Assembly (NCBI GenBank): GCA_032433765.1
Contig: JAVIAB010000047.1
Coordinates: forward strand, 11,887,107-11,951,106
Source: Megaustenia siamemsis
Lineage: Eukaryota; Mollusca; Gastropoda; Stylommatophora; Ariophantidae
Reading direction: 5' to 3'
DNA length: 64,000 nt
Numbering within the stretch: the first letter of the stretch is position 1; the number at the start of each line of letters is the position of its first letter. Made by a program: the position numbers and the translations under genes. Under the pieces are notes generated by a model. That model ran no database searches, was not told the DNA's origin, and saw nothing but the letters and a program-made list of their open reading frames with translations. Of the stretch, positions 10,045-21,540 are shown piece after piece.

Positions 10045-10740
10045 ATGTGAATCTAGAACAATCAGATAACAGACACAAAAAATTGTTGGAGGCCACAAAG
10101 ATGGTGTGTTTTTACAGAAGAATGTTGACCATGGACGGCCTAAAATAGTAATGATGACATTCTAAAAGAAACCAAAACAAAGAGAAAAACTTATTACCAA
10201 AATATCAGGCGGAAGGAAACAATTTTTTATCATTTCTGAAACTTACTGTGACAAACAAAAATACAGTGTGACAAATGGAAACATATTGTGACACACAAAT
10301 ATATTGTGACAAATTGAAATATATTGTGACAAACGGATATATACATTGTGACAAACAGAAATATATTGTTACAAATGGAAACATTGTGACAAATAGAAAT
10401 ATATTGTGACAAATGGAAATATACATTGCGACAAACAGAAACATATTGTGACAAACAGGAAAATATTGTGACAAACAGAAATATATTGTGATAAACGGAA
10501 ATATATTGTGACAAACGGAAATATACATTGTGACAAACGGAAACATGCTGTGACAAATGGAAATATGCAAAGATAAATGGACAAAATTTAGAGATGAAGA
10601 TATAAAGGGAAAGAGAGAGGGAAAGAAGTACAAAACAGTTTAAGAAAGGTTAGGTAGGATTTCAGACAGAGAGTTGTAGAGAGACAAGATCACCTACAGC
10701 AGCAGTCATGGCACTGATGAATACAATACCCCACAATGCA
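10045..10740 (+). mobile_element. LINE L-B relic split by a satellite
   Basis: The left part (10045-10240) aligns with the L-B region around the FYRRML motif and the IR-K segment. The right part (10561-10740) aligns with the last 170 bp, including the purine-rich KREK segment and GAGACAAGATCACCTAC. Between them lies a tandem array at the position where L-B encodes LEYIVTTGK. There are many stops, so the copy is old. Confidence 0.78.
10245..10560. repeat. 20-22-bp minisatellite inside LINE relic
   Basis: About 14-15 units of the form GAAATATATTGTGACAAACG, some with a 2-bp longer ATACATTG version. The unit matches L-B sequence GAATATATTGTAACAACTGG, so it looks like a local expansion of that segment. 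Confidence 0.9.
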
Positions 10741-10794
10741 CAATATAATTGGGTGGATACCCTTTCAGTAAAGGTTATCTCACTGTTTTATAGT

Positions 10795-11075
10795 TCTTCT
10801 TCTTCTTCTTCTTTTCTTTTTCTACCTAAAAGGTGCCGTGGTTATATCATTTGTCGTTCTTGAGCTGCTCGAACTGTTTGAATTAGTGATTTTCCTTTGT
10901 TGTTACATGTCTCTGTCACTGCATCTATCCATCTTCTTCTGGGTCTTCCTCTTGGTCTTTTTCCATACATTCTAGAGAAGAATGCCCTTGATGGTGATTG
11001 GTAAGGGTTCATTCTGAACAGGTGGCCAAACTATTTAAGTTGTTCTATATATTCTTGGCAGGGTTTTGTTGTAGA
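10795..11075 (-). mobile_element. LINE L-G 3' end
   Basis: The reverse complement reads in turn FGHLFRMNP, GKRPRGRPRRRWIDAVTETC and a closing VRAAQERQMI, ending in a (GAA)n-rich tail at about 10799-10812. This is the usual C-terminus of a non-LTR retrotransposon. One stop interrupts the first segment. A second, shorter copy lies at 55765-55870. Confidence 0.85.
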
Positions 11076-11392
11076 TTTCCCGCTTTCATTTTTATTTTTT
11101 TTCGTAATTGTATAGCAATGGATGTAATTCTAGCATAAACTGTCACTGCTTCCGTTCGAATTGATCACCAATAAATCACAAATAAATCAGTTCTAAATCA
11201 CACACAAGAACACTTTAATTTCTTTTTTACTACGGGCATTGAAATTCATTTATAATTTAATTTTGACTCCCATCGCAAATTGCGTTATGTTGCCAGCACA
11301 GTCATGCATCGGAAGATATAGTTAACTGCACATAATCACAAATATTCTTCTCTAGAGGTGGTATAGTAAGTAGAGGGGTGGGATTAATTAAC

Positions 11393-11705
11393 GAGTTCAC
11401 TTGTTAGACAAAAACAATTGAGTATGTGTATACAAGTTCCCATGTTAGACAGAAACAACTGAGTCTGTGTATACAAGTTCCCATGTTAGACAGAAACAAC
11501 TGAGTCTGTGTATACAAGTTCCCATGTTGGACAAACAACTGAGTCTGTGTATACAAGTTCCGATGTTAGACAGAAACAACTGAGTCTGTGTATACAAGTT
11601 CACTTGTTAGACAAAAACAACTGAGTCTGTGTATACGAGTTCACTTGTTAGACAGAAACAACTAAGTCTGTGTATACGAGTTCACTTGTTAGACAGAAAC
11701 AACCA
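11393..11705. repeat. 41-bp minisatellite, about 7.5 copies
   Basis: The unit contains GTTAGACAGAAACAACTGAG and TCTGTGTATACAAGTTC. Variants are TTCCCAT versus TTCACTT, and CAAG versus CGAG, grouped in neighbouring units. Confidence 0.93.
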
Positions 11706-11754
11706 AGGAAAACATTTTGCTGCAGGGTGGACATCCTGAGCTTGGAACCTGCAT

Positions 11755-12260
11755 GAATCTATCTATTGACCTTTCGAGCTGTAGCCGGCCCAGAGGGCGT
11801 AGACCAAGATACTCCTTCTCTTATCTGAATTTTTGTTCTAGCAGTTTTCAATTCTTTTAAAGATATTTTATCAAATCTCGCCATTTGTCTCTGTTCTGTG
11901 CAAGCAGCTCTATCTTACCGAAGGAGCCGATTCCTGCTTCTTTTGCCTCTCTCAGCAATGTTCCTCCCAGTGTCTCTCTGGGTCCTCCTCCCTTTCTCTT
12001 ACCTGTTGTTTCCCACATGAGGGCTAGCTTTGCTATTCGGTTATTATCTCTTTTCATCACATGTCCAACACATGACCATCGTCTTTTCTTTATTGCTGAA
12101 GATACCAGTGGTTGACTGGCGAATTCTCCAATTTCCTCGCCTGCCCTGAACCTGTCCCACGCCACACCAAGCACCTTCCCCAGACATCTATTCTCGAATG
12201 CGTTCAACCTTGCTTCCACATCTCCTGCCACTCTCCAGCCCACATGAATGGCTGGCATGA
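11755..12260 (-). mobile_element. LINE L-H C-terminal fragment
   Basis: An intact 133-codon frame (12258-11857) has the retroelement C-terminal motifs AFENRCLGKVLGVAW, RRWSCVGHVMKRDNNRI and GKRKGGGPRETLGGTLLREA, and ends DLIKYL. A 3' untranslated part of about 100 bp follows. The copy at 13525-13800 shares the coding end and that UTR. The RT catalytic domain is absent, so the copy is 5'-truncated. Confidence 0.87.
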
Positions 12261-12352
12261 AATAGATTAACAGTGTAGATCAGACATGGGTCTCTCCTCG
12301 AAGAATGGCCATGGGCCACATGATGTGGAGGAACTTTGCAGAGTCTTACAAG

Positions 12353-12679
12353 GTAAAAGTAAAGTACGAGACTTGAATCGACGTCTTAGCACGTGAGTTT
12401 TCACCCATATGTACTCGGCCGCCTATCTGGAAGTATTCTGAGGCTTCTGGATAGTGTCACTGTAAGCATCAAAATTCACGATGTGAGGCAGCATTCCTCA
12501 CCTTCCCAGAGTACTACCCTGGTACCTATTTCTGCCAGCAGCTGAGTCGACCACGGGGATATTTTTTTTTCCAACTACAAGTACAATTCACACTGCTTCC
12601 AGAGGGAATCAAACACAGGTTTTCCGAACATCAGTAGCCCAGTCAAGTGGTTTTCCCAACTAGCTACTGAGGCCCCCAG
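12353..12679 (-). mobile_element. SINE S1
   Basis: The same body as the 4661-4985 copy, about as long, with a short diverged CTTTAC-type tail. The 9-bp repeat TCTTACAAG / TCTCACAAG (12344-12352 and 12680-12688, one mismatch) is a likely target-site duplication. Confidence 0.85.
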
Positions 12680-12809
12680 TCTCACAAGATGCTGCAAGTC
12701 ATACAAACAAGCTTTGTTTGTTTGTAGCTCAATAAAAGAAGAAATAATAATCAAGCAAGAGATAGAAACACAAAACATGAATTAATTATCAAACATTCAA
12801 TAACCCTAC

Positions 12810-13281
12810 CTTCTGCTCCTGCAGACTTAGAGCACAAAGAAGTCTATTCTGTTTAGTTTCTATTGAAGAGTCTGTTTCCCTGTCTAAACCAGTCTGTTCA
12901 GTCGAGGCATAACATGGAGCTGTAACAGGCTGAGACAAAGCCACAGATTTAAGATTTTCAGCTGTTGGGTCATGATGAAGCACAGACATCCGTTTACAAG
13001 GACCAGATGTGGTTCCGCATCCAAATGGATTTTTGCGTTTCTGAGATGAACTTTCTTGTGAACGAAATGATGTATCACATATTGAATTCCGAAGTTGTGG
13101 ATTTTGGCTGTTATCATTTGTTTGTGACAGAATTGTGAAAGAATGTCGTCGGCTAATCCCATTTTTAGAAATAGATTTTGACTTTGACAAATTAAACGAT
13201 GAATGTCGTTGCATTAAATGGGTTTTCATTATATCACTCGGATTCTTCCACTCATTTTGTGAAGCCATTGGACCGAATGAT
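12810..13281 (-). CDS. donson: DONSON-like protein, first coding exon
   Basis: The acceptor is a strong T-rich tract ending TATTTACATAG at 13282, and the donor is AAG followed by GTAGGG at 12809. The likely start ATG is at 13268-13266 (CCAATGGCT), 13 bases into the exon, which implies a 5' untranslated exon further right. It encodes 153 residues starting MASQNEWKNPSDIMKTHL. The sequence is basic and Ser-rich and contains QKRKNPFGC; a (K/R)-(K/R)-NPF motif near the N-terminus is also present in human DONSON as I recall it. It ends phase 0 in LSLQEQK and joins exon 2 in frame. A long open frame with clean splice sites amid repeats supports a real exon. Confidence 0.7.
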
Positions 13282-13524
13282 CTATGTAAATAAAAACCAA
13301 ACAAATAATTAATTATCTGTAAGTAACATATATTACAAAAACAGAAAAACTAAAGTTATTTTTCACTAAGTAAATGTGTGAAAAAAATTAACAGGTGACT
13401 AGACAGTTTCCGGATGGATCCAAAATAGAGGATTTGTTTTTCTCCCGCTTGGTATAGAACCGTTGATCAGAGGTTTAACCAGCTGCTAGAGTAAAAACAC
13501 TTTTGTTAATGAAACGTAGACCTG
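13282..13524. other. Upstream flank of the DONSON-like first coding exon
   Basis: AT-rich sequence containing the acceptor tract. I see no promoter element that I can support. Confidence 0.4.
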
Positions 13525-13800
13525 ATAACAAAGCAAGCCCTCATGTGGGAAACAACAGGTAAGAGGAAAAGAGGCCGACCCGGAGAGACACTGAGAAGAA
13601 CATTGATGAGAGAGGCAAGAGCAGCAGGAATTGGCTCCATCAATGAGATAGAGTTGCTTACACAGAACAGAGACAAATGGCGAGATTTGATAAAATATCT
13701 TTAGAAGGATTGAAAACTGCTAGAATAAAAATTTAGATAAGAGAAAGGGTCCCAGCCCTATGGGCCGGCTACGGCACGAAAGGTCAATAGGTAGGTAGAT
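13525..13800 (+). mobile_element. LINE L-H 3' end
   Basis: Matches the last 60 codons and the UTR of the 11755-12260 copy on the opposite strand (GKRKRGRPGETLRR, LLTQNRDKWRDLIKYL). It ends near GGTCAATAGGTAGGTAGATA. Confidence 0.85.
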
Positions 13801-14631
13801 AGACAGAGTAGTAGGGTATATTCATCAAAATTGACTGAGGACAGATGCCAGGCACCCATTCTTTTTCACCTGGGTTGACCGGAAAGTGCCAAGCTGTGTC
13901 CAAACCCAAATTCACTATACCATGAAGTATTCACTATACCACAAAGTTAATGAAGCTCTCGATTAAAAAGTAGAGACATCAAATCTAGGTTATGTTCATC
14001 TTTTTATCAAGATGTGAAGATTTCGGAGGAGGTTTTAATAATCATTAGCCTTTTTTTTTTTTTTTTTTTTTTGCTAAATTGTTATTTATTCCATCTCTTA
14101 TATCCAATATTATATTTAAAGAGGTGGACTAGTGGACTCATTTGTACAAACAAAGAAGGATAATTGCAGACACAAGACTGAAAGAATATTTGTATATGTT
14201 ATATGTTCCTGGTTGAAATGCAGACATAAATCATAACTTACAATATTTGACAGCCTGCCTCTGTTACACTGACAAAAACTTATTTTCATATAACCCTTGA
14301 CTACTTCAGATTCTAAATGTATTAATTGAATTGATTCACTTTTCTTTTTTATCTCCAGAACTGAGATCTGACATTGGAAGTTCTTAATGAATTGTAATTT
14401 TCAAGGGCTACTGAACCAAAGGCTATTTTCATATGATGTTCTTTAAATAATAAAAAAAACATTTAACAAAGGTGCTAAATTACAAATTAAAAATAATAAT
14501 ATATTTCTAATTTTAATTTGATAATCATAATTATTCATATGTCATATGATATGATCATATCATTGTTACTATCAGTATTATTTCAGAGTGACATATTTCA
14601 GACTAACAACCAATATTATAATTTATAATCA
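13801..14631. other. Unannotated AT-rich stretch
   Basis: No gene is recognised. A poly(T) run lies at 14050-14072, and 14450-14640 is strongly AT-rich. Confidence 0.45.
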
Positions 14632-15105
14632 TCATCATCAAGTACCGGGCCTACTGGCATAGGTGATCATGTCTCTCCACAACTTTCGATCTCGGCAGCT
14701 ATTTATCATTTCTATTGTTGACCTTCTGCCAAGTCATTCTCTTAAGCTGTCTGTTATTTTTTTCTCTTGCTTCCCTCTATCTCTATATCTGTCCATGATT
14801 CACATCCATATGTTAAGACTGACTCTACATAACATTTAAGAACTCCTATTCTTGTTTCTATTGTCAAAAATGGATTGCATAGTATCTTCCTCATTTTTTG
14901 GAAAACTGCTTTTGCCTGAGCCATTCTGCACTCTTTTGTACATCTTCCGTCTGAGGTTAACAAACAAAGTTCCCAAATATTTAAACTCATTTACCTGTTT
15001 TAATATTGTTCCACTTGTCTTTATTTTGCACTGAGGTGATGTCTTTTTCTTTGTTGTTACCATTACCTCTGTCTTTTTGCTATTAAGGCTGAGTCCTTTA
15101 TTTAT
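14632..15105 (-). mobile_element. LINE L-B fragment with internal deletion
   Basis: The reverse complement runs from KKTEVMVTTKKKTS through QVNEFKYLGT, MAQAKAVFQKMRKILCNPF and VLTYGCESWT. About 250 bp present in other copies are then missing before the last segment and the (TGA)n tail (ATCATCATCATC at 14628-14640 on the plus strand). There are several frame breaks. Confidence 0.88.
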
Positions 15106-15129
15106 GCTTGCTACTATTTATATAGCCTA

Positions 15130-15195
15130 CCAAGGCCGGGCTACGACTTTGAAAGTGTTTGTTGAAGACCTATGCTCCACTGGGAGGTAAGAAGA
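15130..15195 (+). mobile_element. Tiny LINE L-I 3'-terminal fragment
   Basis: TGTTGAAGACCTATGCTCC followed by GGGAGGTAAGAAGAAGAA matches the ends of the L-I copies at 26372-26650 and 63034-63235. Confidence 0.6.
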
Positions 15196-16784
15196 AGAAT
15201 ATTTAAAATAGTATTATAATTATATGTATTGTAAAAACGTAAGTAAATTATAAATAAAATATAATAAATTTTAACCATAATAATATACAAATATATTATT
15301 ATTATTAATATGTAATTATTATTTATTACTTACTCAACTGGTGTTTCTGGAAAAAGTGGAATTAGTTGGTTAAAGTTAAAGGACTGCTGACTGAGTGATG
15401 GTTGACTCTCATGAAGACTAAGACAGACTAGTGAATGTCACCAGAGCAAATTGAGCAAGTCCCTTAGTGTTGGTTGGCCTGTCCTGTTTAATAACTTGAC
15501 TTGTTTTGACACACTAAGTGTGTGTTAAAATAATGTTATCTCTTCAGACTCAGTTCTCTGAAGTTCAGTGAGTAGTAGTAGAGTGTGTTCTAAGCTTGTG
15601 TGTCAGTCAAGTCAGTGAGAGTGGTGAGTGTGTCAACGTGTCCTGGAGTGTCCACCAGTTCAGTTGAGTGTTGGTGGTGAGGCTGACTCCGTGACAAACG
15701 TCGATGATAAGCAAGACGTGACTTGTAGTGCTGTTTAGTGTTTAGATCATTTAATCTGGCAAGTCAAACCCCAGAAAGTGCGAAAGACAGAAACATTGAT
15801 TATAAAAAAACAATATGAACTTAATCTAATGAATCTTCTTTCCTTTCTGTTTCTCATCTGCCTTTCAGCGTCGAGGGTCCGATGAACTAAATTAATGAGT
15901 GGTTATAACCAAATGGTGATAATAGTTAAGAAAAGAAGTAATAGGATAGGTAAATCAAAGTCAAATGTTATAATTATTATTATATTATTAATAAGATTGT
16001 AATTTAAATAATATATATATATACTTAACTATACTAAGTAATTAACTTAACTATCTATAGTATATATATATATACTACTATATACTATAAAATAATAACA
16101 ATTTGCTATCAAAACTGTGAAAACGTTTTCAGTTTTCGCAACTCAATATTTATTATTATTTAAATATTTTTTAAAGAATAATTATTTGATTGAATATTAA
16201 CATTTCCATTTCTATTTCTTATAAAATTTCTGAATTATATTAAATTATTTATTTATTATAATTAGTAATTGCGATGACTGATTCTTCAATTCTAAGCTTG
16301 AAATATTCCCGATAATTATTTTCAGTTTTGGCTAAGATTAACTCAAACACGACTACACAATGCGAGATTGATATATAACTTGAGAGCAACTTTATATAAA
16401 GAGTTTGTATTTACAGAATTACAAATTGACGTCTTTGAGATCAATCAGAACTGGCGCCACAGGAAACAAAGTCCAGACTTCTGCAATTTTGCTGACAACG
16501 AAATAGTGAATAAACTACTTCTGTCATTTGATTCCACATTTTTTGTTACTAACATCATCGTGTGCCATGCAAACGTGTGTGCTTCCACAGACATAATTTC
16601 AACAATTAAACACGCTACTGCATGAAATAATTGCTATTTTACTAGCTGCCTTATAATACATTTTACTTTACAAAATTATTTTCTTGTGACGTTCTGGTGG
16701 ACACAAAAATGTCCAAGTGACGTAGTTTATGTTTCCAGTTTTTATTGATTGTGAAATAATCTAAGAAATAATTGTGACGTAGAA
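15196..16784. other. Unannotated stretch
   Basis: Very AT-rich at 15200-15350 and 15960-16320, with TATATA runs. A 48-bp relic of the L-D 3' end lies at 15838-15885 (CTGCCTTTCAGCGTCGAGGG). I see no splice-bounded exon. An 85-codon plus-strand frame at 16368-16625 has no recognisable features. Confidence 0.45.
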
Positions 16785-19665
16785 AATAAATGGAATGTTA
16801 GGACCTTATACCAACAAGGAAAACTAGAAAATCTTATGGTTGAAGCAGAGCGATTAAACATAGATATTTTAGGCATATCAGAAACAAGATGGAAGGAAAG
16901 TGGATACATACAAGGCGATAAATATATATTTATATACTCAGGTAACACAACAGAACACCAAAGAAGGGTAGGCATACTAATAAAACGAGAACTACAAAAA
17001 CATATAAATACTCACTTGACATACAGTGATAGGATTATATTAATAAAAATTAAAACAAGGCCATTTGACATAGCAATAATACAAGCATATGCACCTACTC
17101 AAGACTATACAGATGAACAAATAGAAGCATAATATGAAGATCTAAATACAGTTATGAAGCAAGTTAAATACTCTTCAGACATCTTGATTGTAATGGGTGA
17201 CATGAACGCAAAAGTAGGAAAAGGCAGATATAAGACCATTATAGGAAATCATGGTTTAGGAAAAAGAAATAATAGAGGAGAAAGATTAATTTAATTTTGT
17301 GAAGAAAACAGACTGATAATATGTAACACCTACTTTGAGCAAGAGAAAGGGAAATTATACACATGGAAAAGCCCTGGAGATAGAAAGAGGAATCAAATAG
17401 ATTACATAATGATAAAAGACAGATTCCGGAACAGCGTCAAGAAAGCCAAAACCTATCCAGGAGCTGATATTAATTCATTTCACAATCCTGTAATGATTAA
17501 AATAAAAATCAAATTAAAGAGAAATAAAACAAAATACTAATTCAGCAACACCAATAGATACAACAGCTTTAAATCAGAAAGATGTAAAAGAAACTTATGC
17601 TGTACAAGAAAAGAACACATATCAGAAGCTGCTAGAAGAGGGGATTGAGCAGTACAGAAGAGAAAATCCTGAAGAAAAAGTCGCAACCAAATGGCAATGC
17701 ATAAAAAACAGCATACAAGAATCCTGCACCACCTTGCCCAAAAAGGAAAGTAACAAAAAACAAAAATGGATAACTAACACCATGTTAGAAAAAATGGAAG
17801 AGAGAAGACAAGCGAAGAACACTGCCAGATACAAGGAAATTGATAATGAAATACGAAAAATGTGCAAAAAGGCAAAGAAGACTGGCTCAACCAAAGATGT
17901 CTAGAAGTCAAAACTATGGAAAGTAAACAAAATTTAAGAGGAATGCACAGAAATAAAATGAATGACTAATAAAGACAAAAAAGCTGCAGGAAGCGGATGT
18001 TTTGCAAACAAAGAGGGAAGAATGATAACAGACAACAAAGATATAATAGATAGATGGCATGAATGTATAACAGAATTATTTCATGACGAAAGGGACAAAA
18101 AGCCAGACATAAAATGTACATACAACTATAAAATCCTGAAATCTGAAGTAGAAAAGCTATAAAAACAAAGAAAAAGGTAAAGGCAACAGGACCTGACAAT
18201 ATACGGATAGAGATGATACAAGCACTAGAAGATTTTGGCATTGAAGTGATCACAGACATATGCAATGACATATACCATACAGAATACATACCAAATGAAC
18301 TAAAAACATCAACTTTCATTGCATTGCCTAAAAAGAATGGTGCAGTTGAATGCAGTGATTTTAGAACAATAAGCCTAATGAGCCAGGTAACACAAATTTT
18401 ACTAAAAGTTATACAAGGAAGGATTCAGAATAAAATTAATACTGAATCAGATGAGCAGCAATTCGGATTCAGGAAAAACAGTCGGACAAAAGAAGCCATA
18501 TTCAGCATGAGGACATTGATTGAAAAGTACATAGAAGTAAACAAACCAATATATGCCTGCTTCATAGACTACACCAAAGCATTTGATAGAATACACCATA
18601 ATCAACTTATAGAATGCCTAAAAGATATAGATCTGGATGACACAGACACAGACATACGACTGATCTGTAATTTGTACTGGGAGCAAACAGCAATACTAAA
18701 ATATAACAAGGAGAACTCTACACCCATGGACATAAAAAGAGGAGTAAGACAAGGATACATCCTATCACCAAGCTTGTTCAATCTATACACTGAGCAAATC
18801 TTTAAAAACATCTCAGAGATACCAGGTCTAAACATTAATGGAAAGATAATCAATAACCTGAGATATGCTGATGACTGATACTGTACTACTAGCAGAAAAT
18901 CCTAAAGATCTACAACAATTACTTAATGTAATAAACACGACAAGCAAAAATATGGACTAGATATGAATATCAAAAAGACTAAAACTATGATCATAAACAA
19001 AGAAAATTCTCAAGACCTACAATTAAATATCAAAGAGGAAGGAATACATCTAGAGACAGCTCAGAACTACAACTACCTTGGACATACTACATGTATAACC
19101 AGTGATGGAAAATGTACAACTGAAATAAATAAAAGAATAGGTATGGCAAAAAGTAATTTCAATGTCATGAAAAATATACTAACATCAAAACAAATACACC
19201 AGGGCTAAAACTAAGAATGGCAAAATGTTACATCTTCTCAATATTCTTGTATGGTGCAGAAACATGGACATTAGACCAGAAAACAGAACAGAAAATTGAA
19301 GCCTTTGAAATGTGGATTTATATAGGAATAGGTAGAATTGGATGGAAAGAAAAGAAAACAAATGAGGAAGTTTTAAAAGAACTAAAAATGAAAAGAGAAC
19401 TACTAAACACAATTAGAACATGACAAATGAAATGTGTGGGTCATGTTAAAAGACACAACAGCCTACTAAAAGTAATCCTGGAGTGGAAAATACAAGGTAA
19501 AATAGACAGACCTAGACTAACATGGACGAGTGACATCAAAAGATTGACAAATCAGCCTATGACAACCTACGCCATCAAAGCAAGAGACATAGCAGAATGG
19601 CGCTCCATGGTAGCCAACCTTCGTTGCGGTTATGGCACTCGATGATGATGAATTGTATCATTAGT
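16785..19665 (+). mobile_element. LINE L-A, longest copy: endonuclease plus reverse transcriptase, decayed
   Basis: Only this element in the window shows the endonuclease. It starts at WNVRTLYQQGKLENLM with ILGISETRW (APE-type catalytic Glu region), then IIQAYAPT, ILIVMGDMNAKVG (catalytic Asp-x-Asn) and IDYIMI. A linker of about 700 bp follows, then RT with KTSTFIALPKKNG, FGFRKNSRT, FIDYTKAFDRI, GVRQGYILSPSLFNLY and NLRYADD. The C-terminal part has IFLYGAETWTLDQ, KRHNSLLKVILEWK and ITKARDIAEWRSMVANLR-like blocks and ends GYGTR with the stop inside TGATGATGA. Stops at about 17131 and 17293 and in the linker, and a frame shift just after YADD (about 18877), make it non-functional. The architecture and the short trinucleotide tail fit the RTE group; that is inference. 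Confidence 0.92.
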
Positions 19666-19832
19666 ACCATCTTTATAACAAGCGCACTTCAAAGTGTTGA
19701 CGGACTTTGATAGTGACCATCTGTGATGTAGCCTTTGATTTCTACGGGTATATTGTTTTCCGTTCCTACATCTCACCTCCCAGTCAATGACCGCTGTTCA
19801 GCCTAGCCGTCCTTTTCTCTTTAGTCACATGC
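19666..19832. other. Unannotated flank
   Basis: Between the L-A end and the 110-bp repeat; nothing recognised. Confidence 0.4.
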
Positions 19833-20157
19833 AAAGTGTGTGTGGGCGAACGTCAAAGACAATAAATTAAACTTACAAGTGCGCCAACCTGAGTTTTACA
19901 GAACGAAGCTTGTGTCAGTCCTTTCATGGTTGTCTGGTTCAGGTAAAGTGTGTAGACAAACGTCAAAGACAATAAATTAAGCTTACAAGTGTGCCAATCT
20001 GAGTTTTACAGAACTAAGCTTTTGTCAGTCCTTTCATGGTTGTCTGGTTCAGGTAAAGTGTGTAGACAAACGTCAAAGACAATAAATTAAACTTACAAGT
20101 GTGCCAACCTGAGTTTTACAGAACTAAGCTTTTGTCAGTCCTTTCATGGTTGTCTGG
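19833..20157. repeat. 110-bp tandem triplicate
   Basis: Three direct units start at 19833, 19945 and 20055. They contain CGTCAAAGACAATAAATTAA, GAGTTTTACAGAAC and CCTTTCATGGTTGTCTGG. The first unit is the most diverged. The third runs straight into LINE L-B. Confidence 0.92.
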
Positions 20158-20672
20158 CTCAGGCAAAAGCAGCTTTCCAAAAAATGAGGAAGATACTATG
20201 CAATCCATTTTTGACAATAGAAACAAGAAAAAGAGTCCCTAAATGTTATGTAGAGCTAGTCTTAACATATGGATGCGAATCATGGACAATAGGACAACAG
20301 ACAAGAAAATCACTGGAGTCTGTAGAAATGTGGTTTGACAGAAGAATGTTAAGAAAACCATGGACAGCTAAGAAGAATAATGAAAATGTTCTGAAAGAGG
20401 CCAAAGCAAAAAGAGGGCTAATTTCCAATATTAGGAAGAAACAATCATCATTTTTTGGCCATGTAATGAGAAGAGAACAACTGGAATATATTGTAACAAC
20501 TGGAAAAATTGAGGGACGAAGAGATAGAGGGAAGCAAAGAGAAAAAATAACAGACAGCTTAAGAGAATGGCTTGGCAGAAGGTCCAGAACAGAAATGATA
20601 AATAACTGTCGAGATCAAAAGTTGTGGAGAGACATGGTCACCTACGCCAGCAGGCCCGGTTCTTGCTGATGA
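20156..20672 (+). mobile_element. LINE L-B, 5'-truncated copy with intact C-terminal frame
   Basis: An uninterrupted frame from 20184 to 20669 (161 codons) covers MRKILCNPFLTIETRKRV, LTYGCESWTIGQQTRKSLE, KKQSSFFGHVMRREQLEY and GRRDRGKQREKITDSL, and ends RPGSC before TGATGATGA. It is the best reference for the L-B C-terminus in the window. No RT catalytic part is present. Confidence 0.92.
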
Positions 20673-20984
20673 TGATTCATTGTTGATGTTTTTAATTTCT
20701 TAGCATTGTAAAAATCTATCGTGGTTGACCTAATCATTGATTTGTGAGCATAAACAAAAGTGTGTCTGTTTTGGAAAGCTATAACGCTGTTTCATGTATG
20801 TAAATTAATCTTTATTATTTTGTAGTTGCAAACATAAGTAGAATTTGTCCCCGTTTCAATTTTTTTTTAAACTATTCCCAGTACATTGTTGATGCCTCGA
20901 CAAAGAAGAAATGTCGACATTACGTAATCCAATATTTTGGCTACGCATTTATCTCGTCACCGCAGTACCACACGAAACCTTGTT
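20673..20984. other. Unannotated stretch
   Basis: No gene or repeat family is recognised. Confidence 0.4.
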
Positions 20985-21250
20985 CTTTTCTTTTCTATTT
21001 TACTTCTTTTCCTTCCTCATTTGCCTTTCGGCGTTGAGGGGAGATATGGTTCGTGGTTTCTTGCTCTTCTGTAACCCATTCAGCTGTTATACTTCCAAGT
21101 GTTTCTAGTATTCCGTTTGTCCATATTTGTATTAGTTGCCCTCTTGGTCTGGTGTTATCATATCTTGTGTTGATAACATTTGTATTATATTTAGTTAATT
21201 ATATTTTATCATATGCCCGAACGACTTCATCTGTTGTCGCTTTATGTATT
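20985..21250 (-). mobile_element. LINE L-D 3' end
   Basis: The reverse complement aligns with the last 260 bp of the L-D copy at 57690-59090: the GRP-R-WVDGI segment, the Ala-rich closing region and the CAACGCCGAAAGGCAAATGA stretch at the stop. The frame is broken. Confidence 0.75.
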
Positions 21251-21436
21251 CAATAACTAGTTTCATTCATAGTCTTTTTCGTAACTTTTCATTGAGCTTA
21301 ATTTTCAGTATTACAAGTTTTAGCCTCATAAAACAAGAGATAAACCTGGGATATTTGCGCGCGTTGCGAGATAATTTTTAGTTAGATCTACGTACATAAA
21401 AAAAGTGGTTGCTCAGAAGTCTACACATTTAATATC
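21251..21436. other. Unannotated stretch
   Basis: Nothing recognised. Confidence 0.35.
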
Positions 21437-21540
21437 ACGATCAAGTACAGGGCCTGCTGGTGAAGGTGATCATGTCTCACTACAACTTTCGATCTCGACA
21501 GTTATTTATCATTTATGTTGTTGACCTTCTGCCAAGCCAG
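21437..21540 (-). mobile_element. LINE L-B 3'-terminal fragment
   Basis: The reverse complement is the last 100 bp of L-B (GGCTTGGCAGAAGGTCAAC to AGGCCCTGTACTTGATCGTG). It abuts an L-A copy of opposite orientation with no spacer. Confidence 0.85.

Noticed and set aside
10205..10633. Cys/His-rich minus-strand frames (FVTICFHLS type)
   Set aside because: Reverse reading of the 20-22-bp minisatellite; not a zinc-finger protein.
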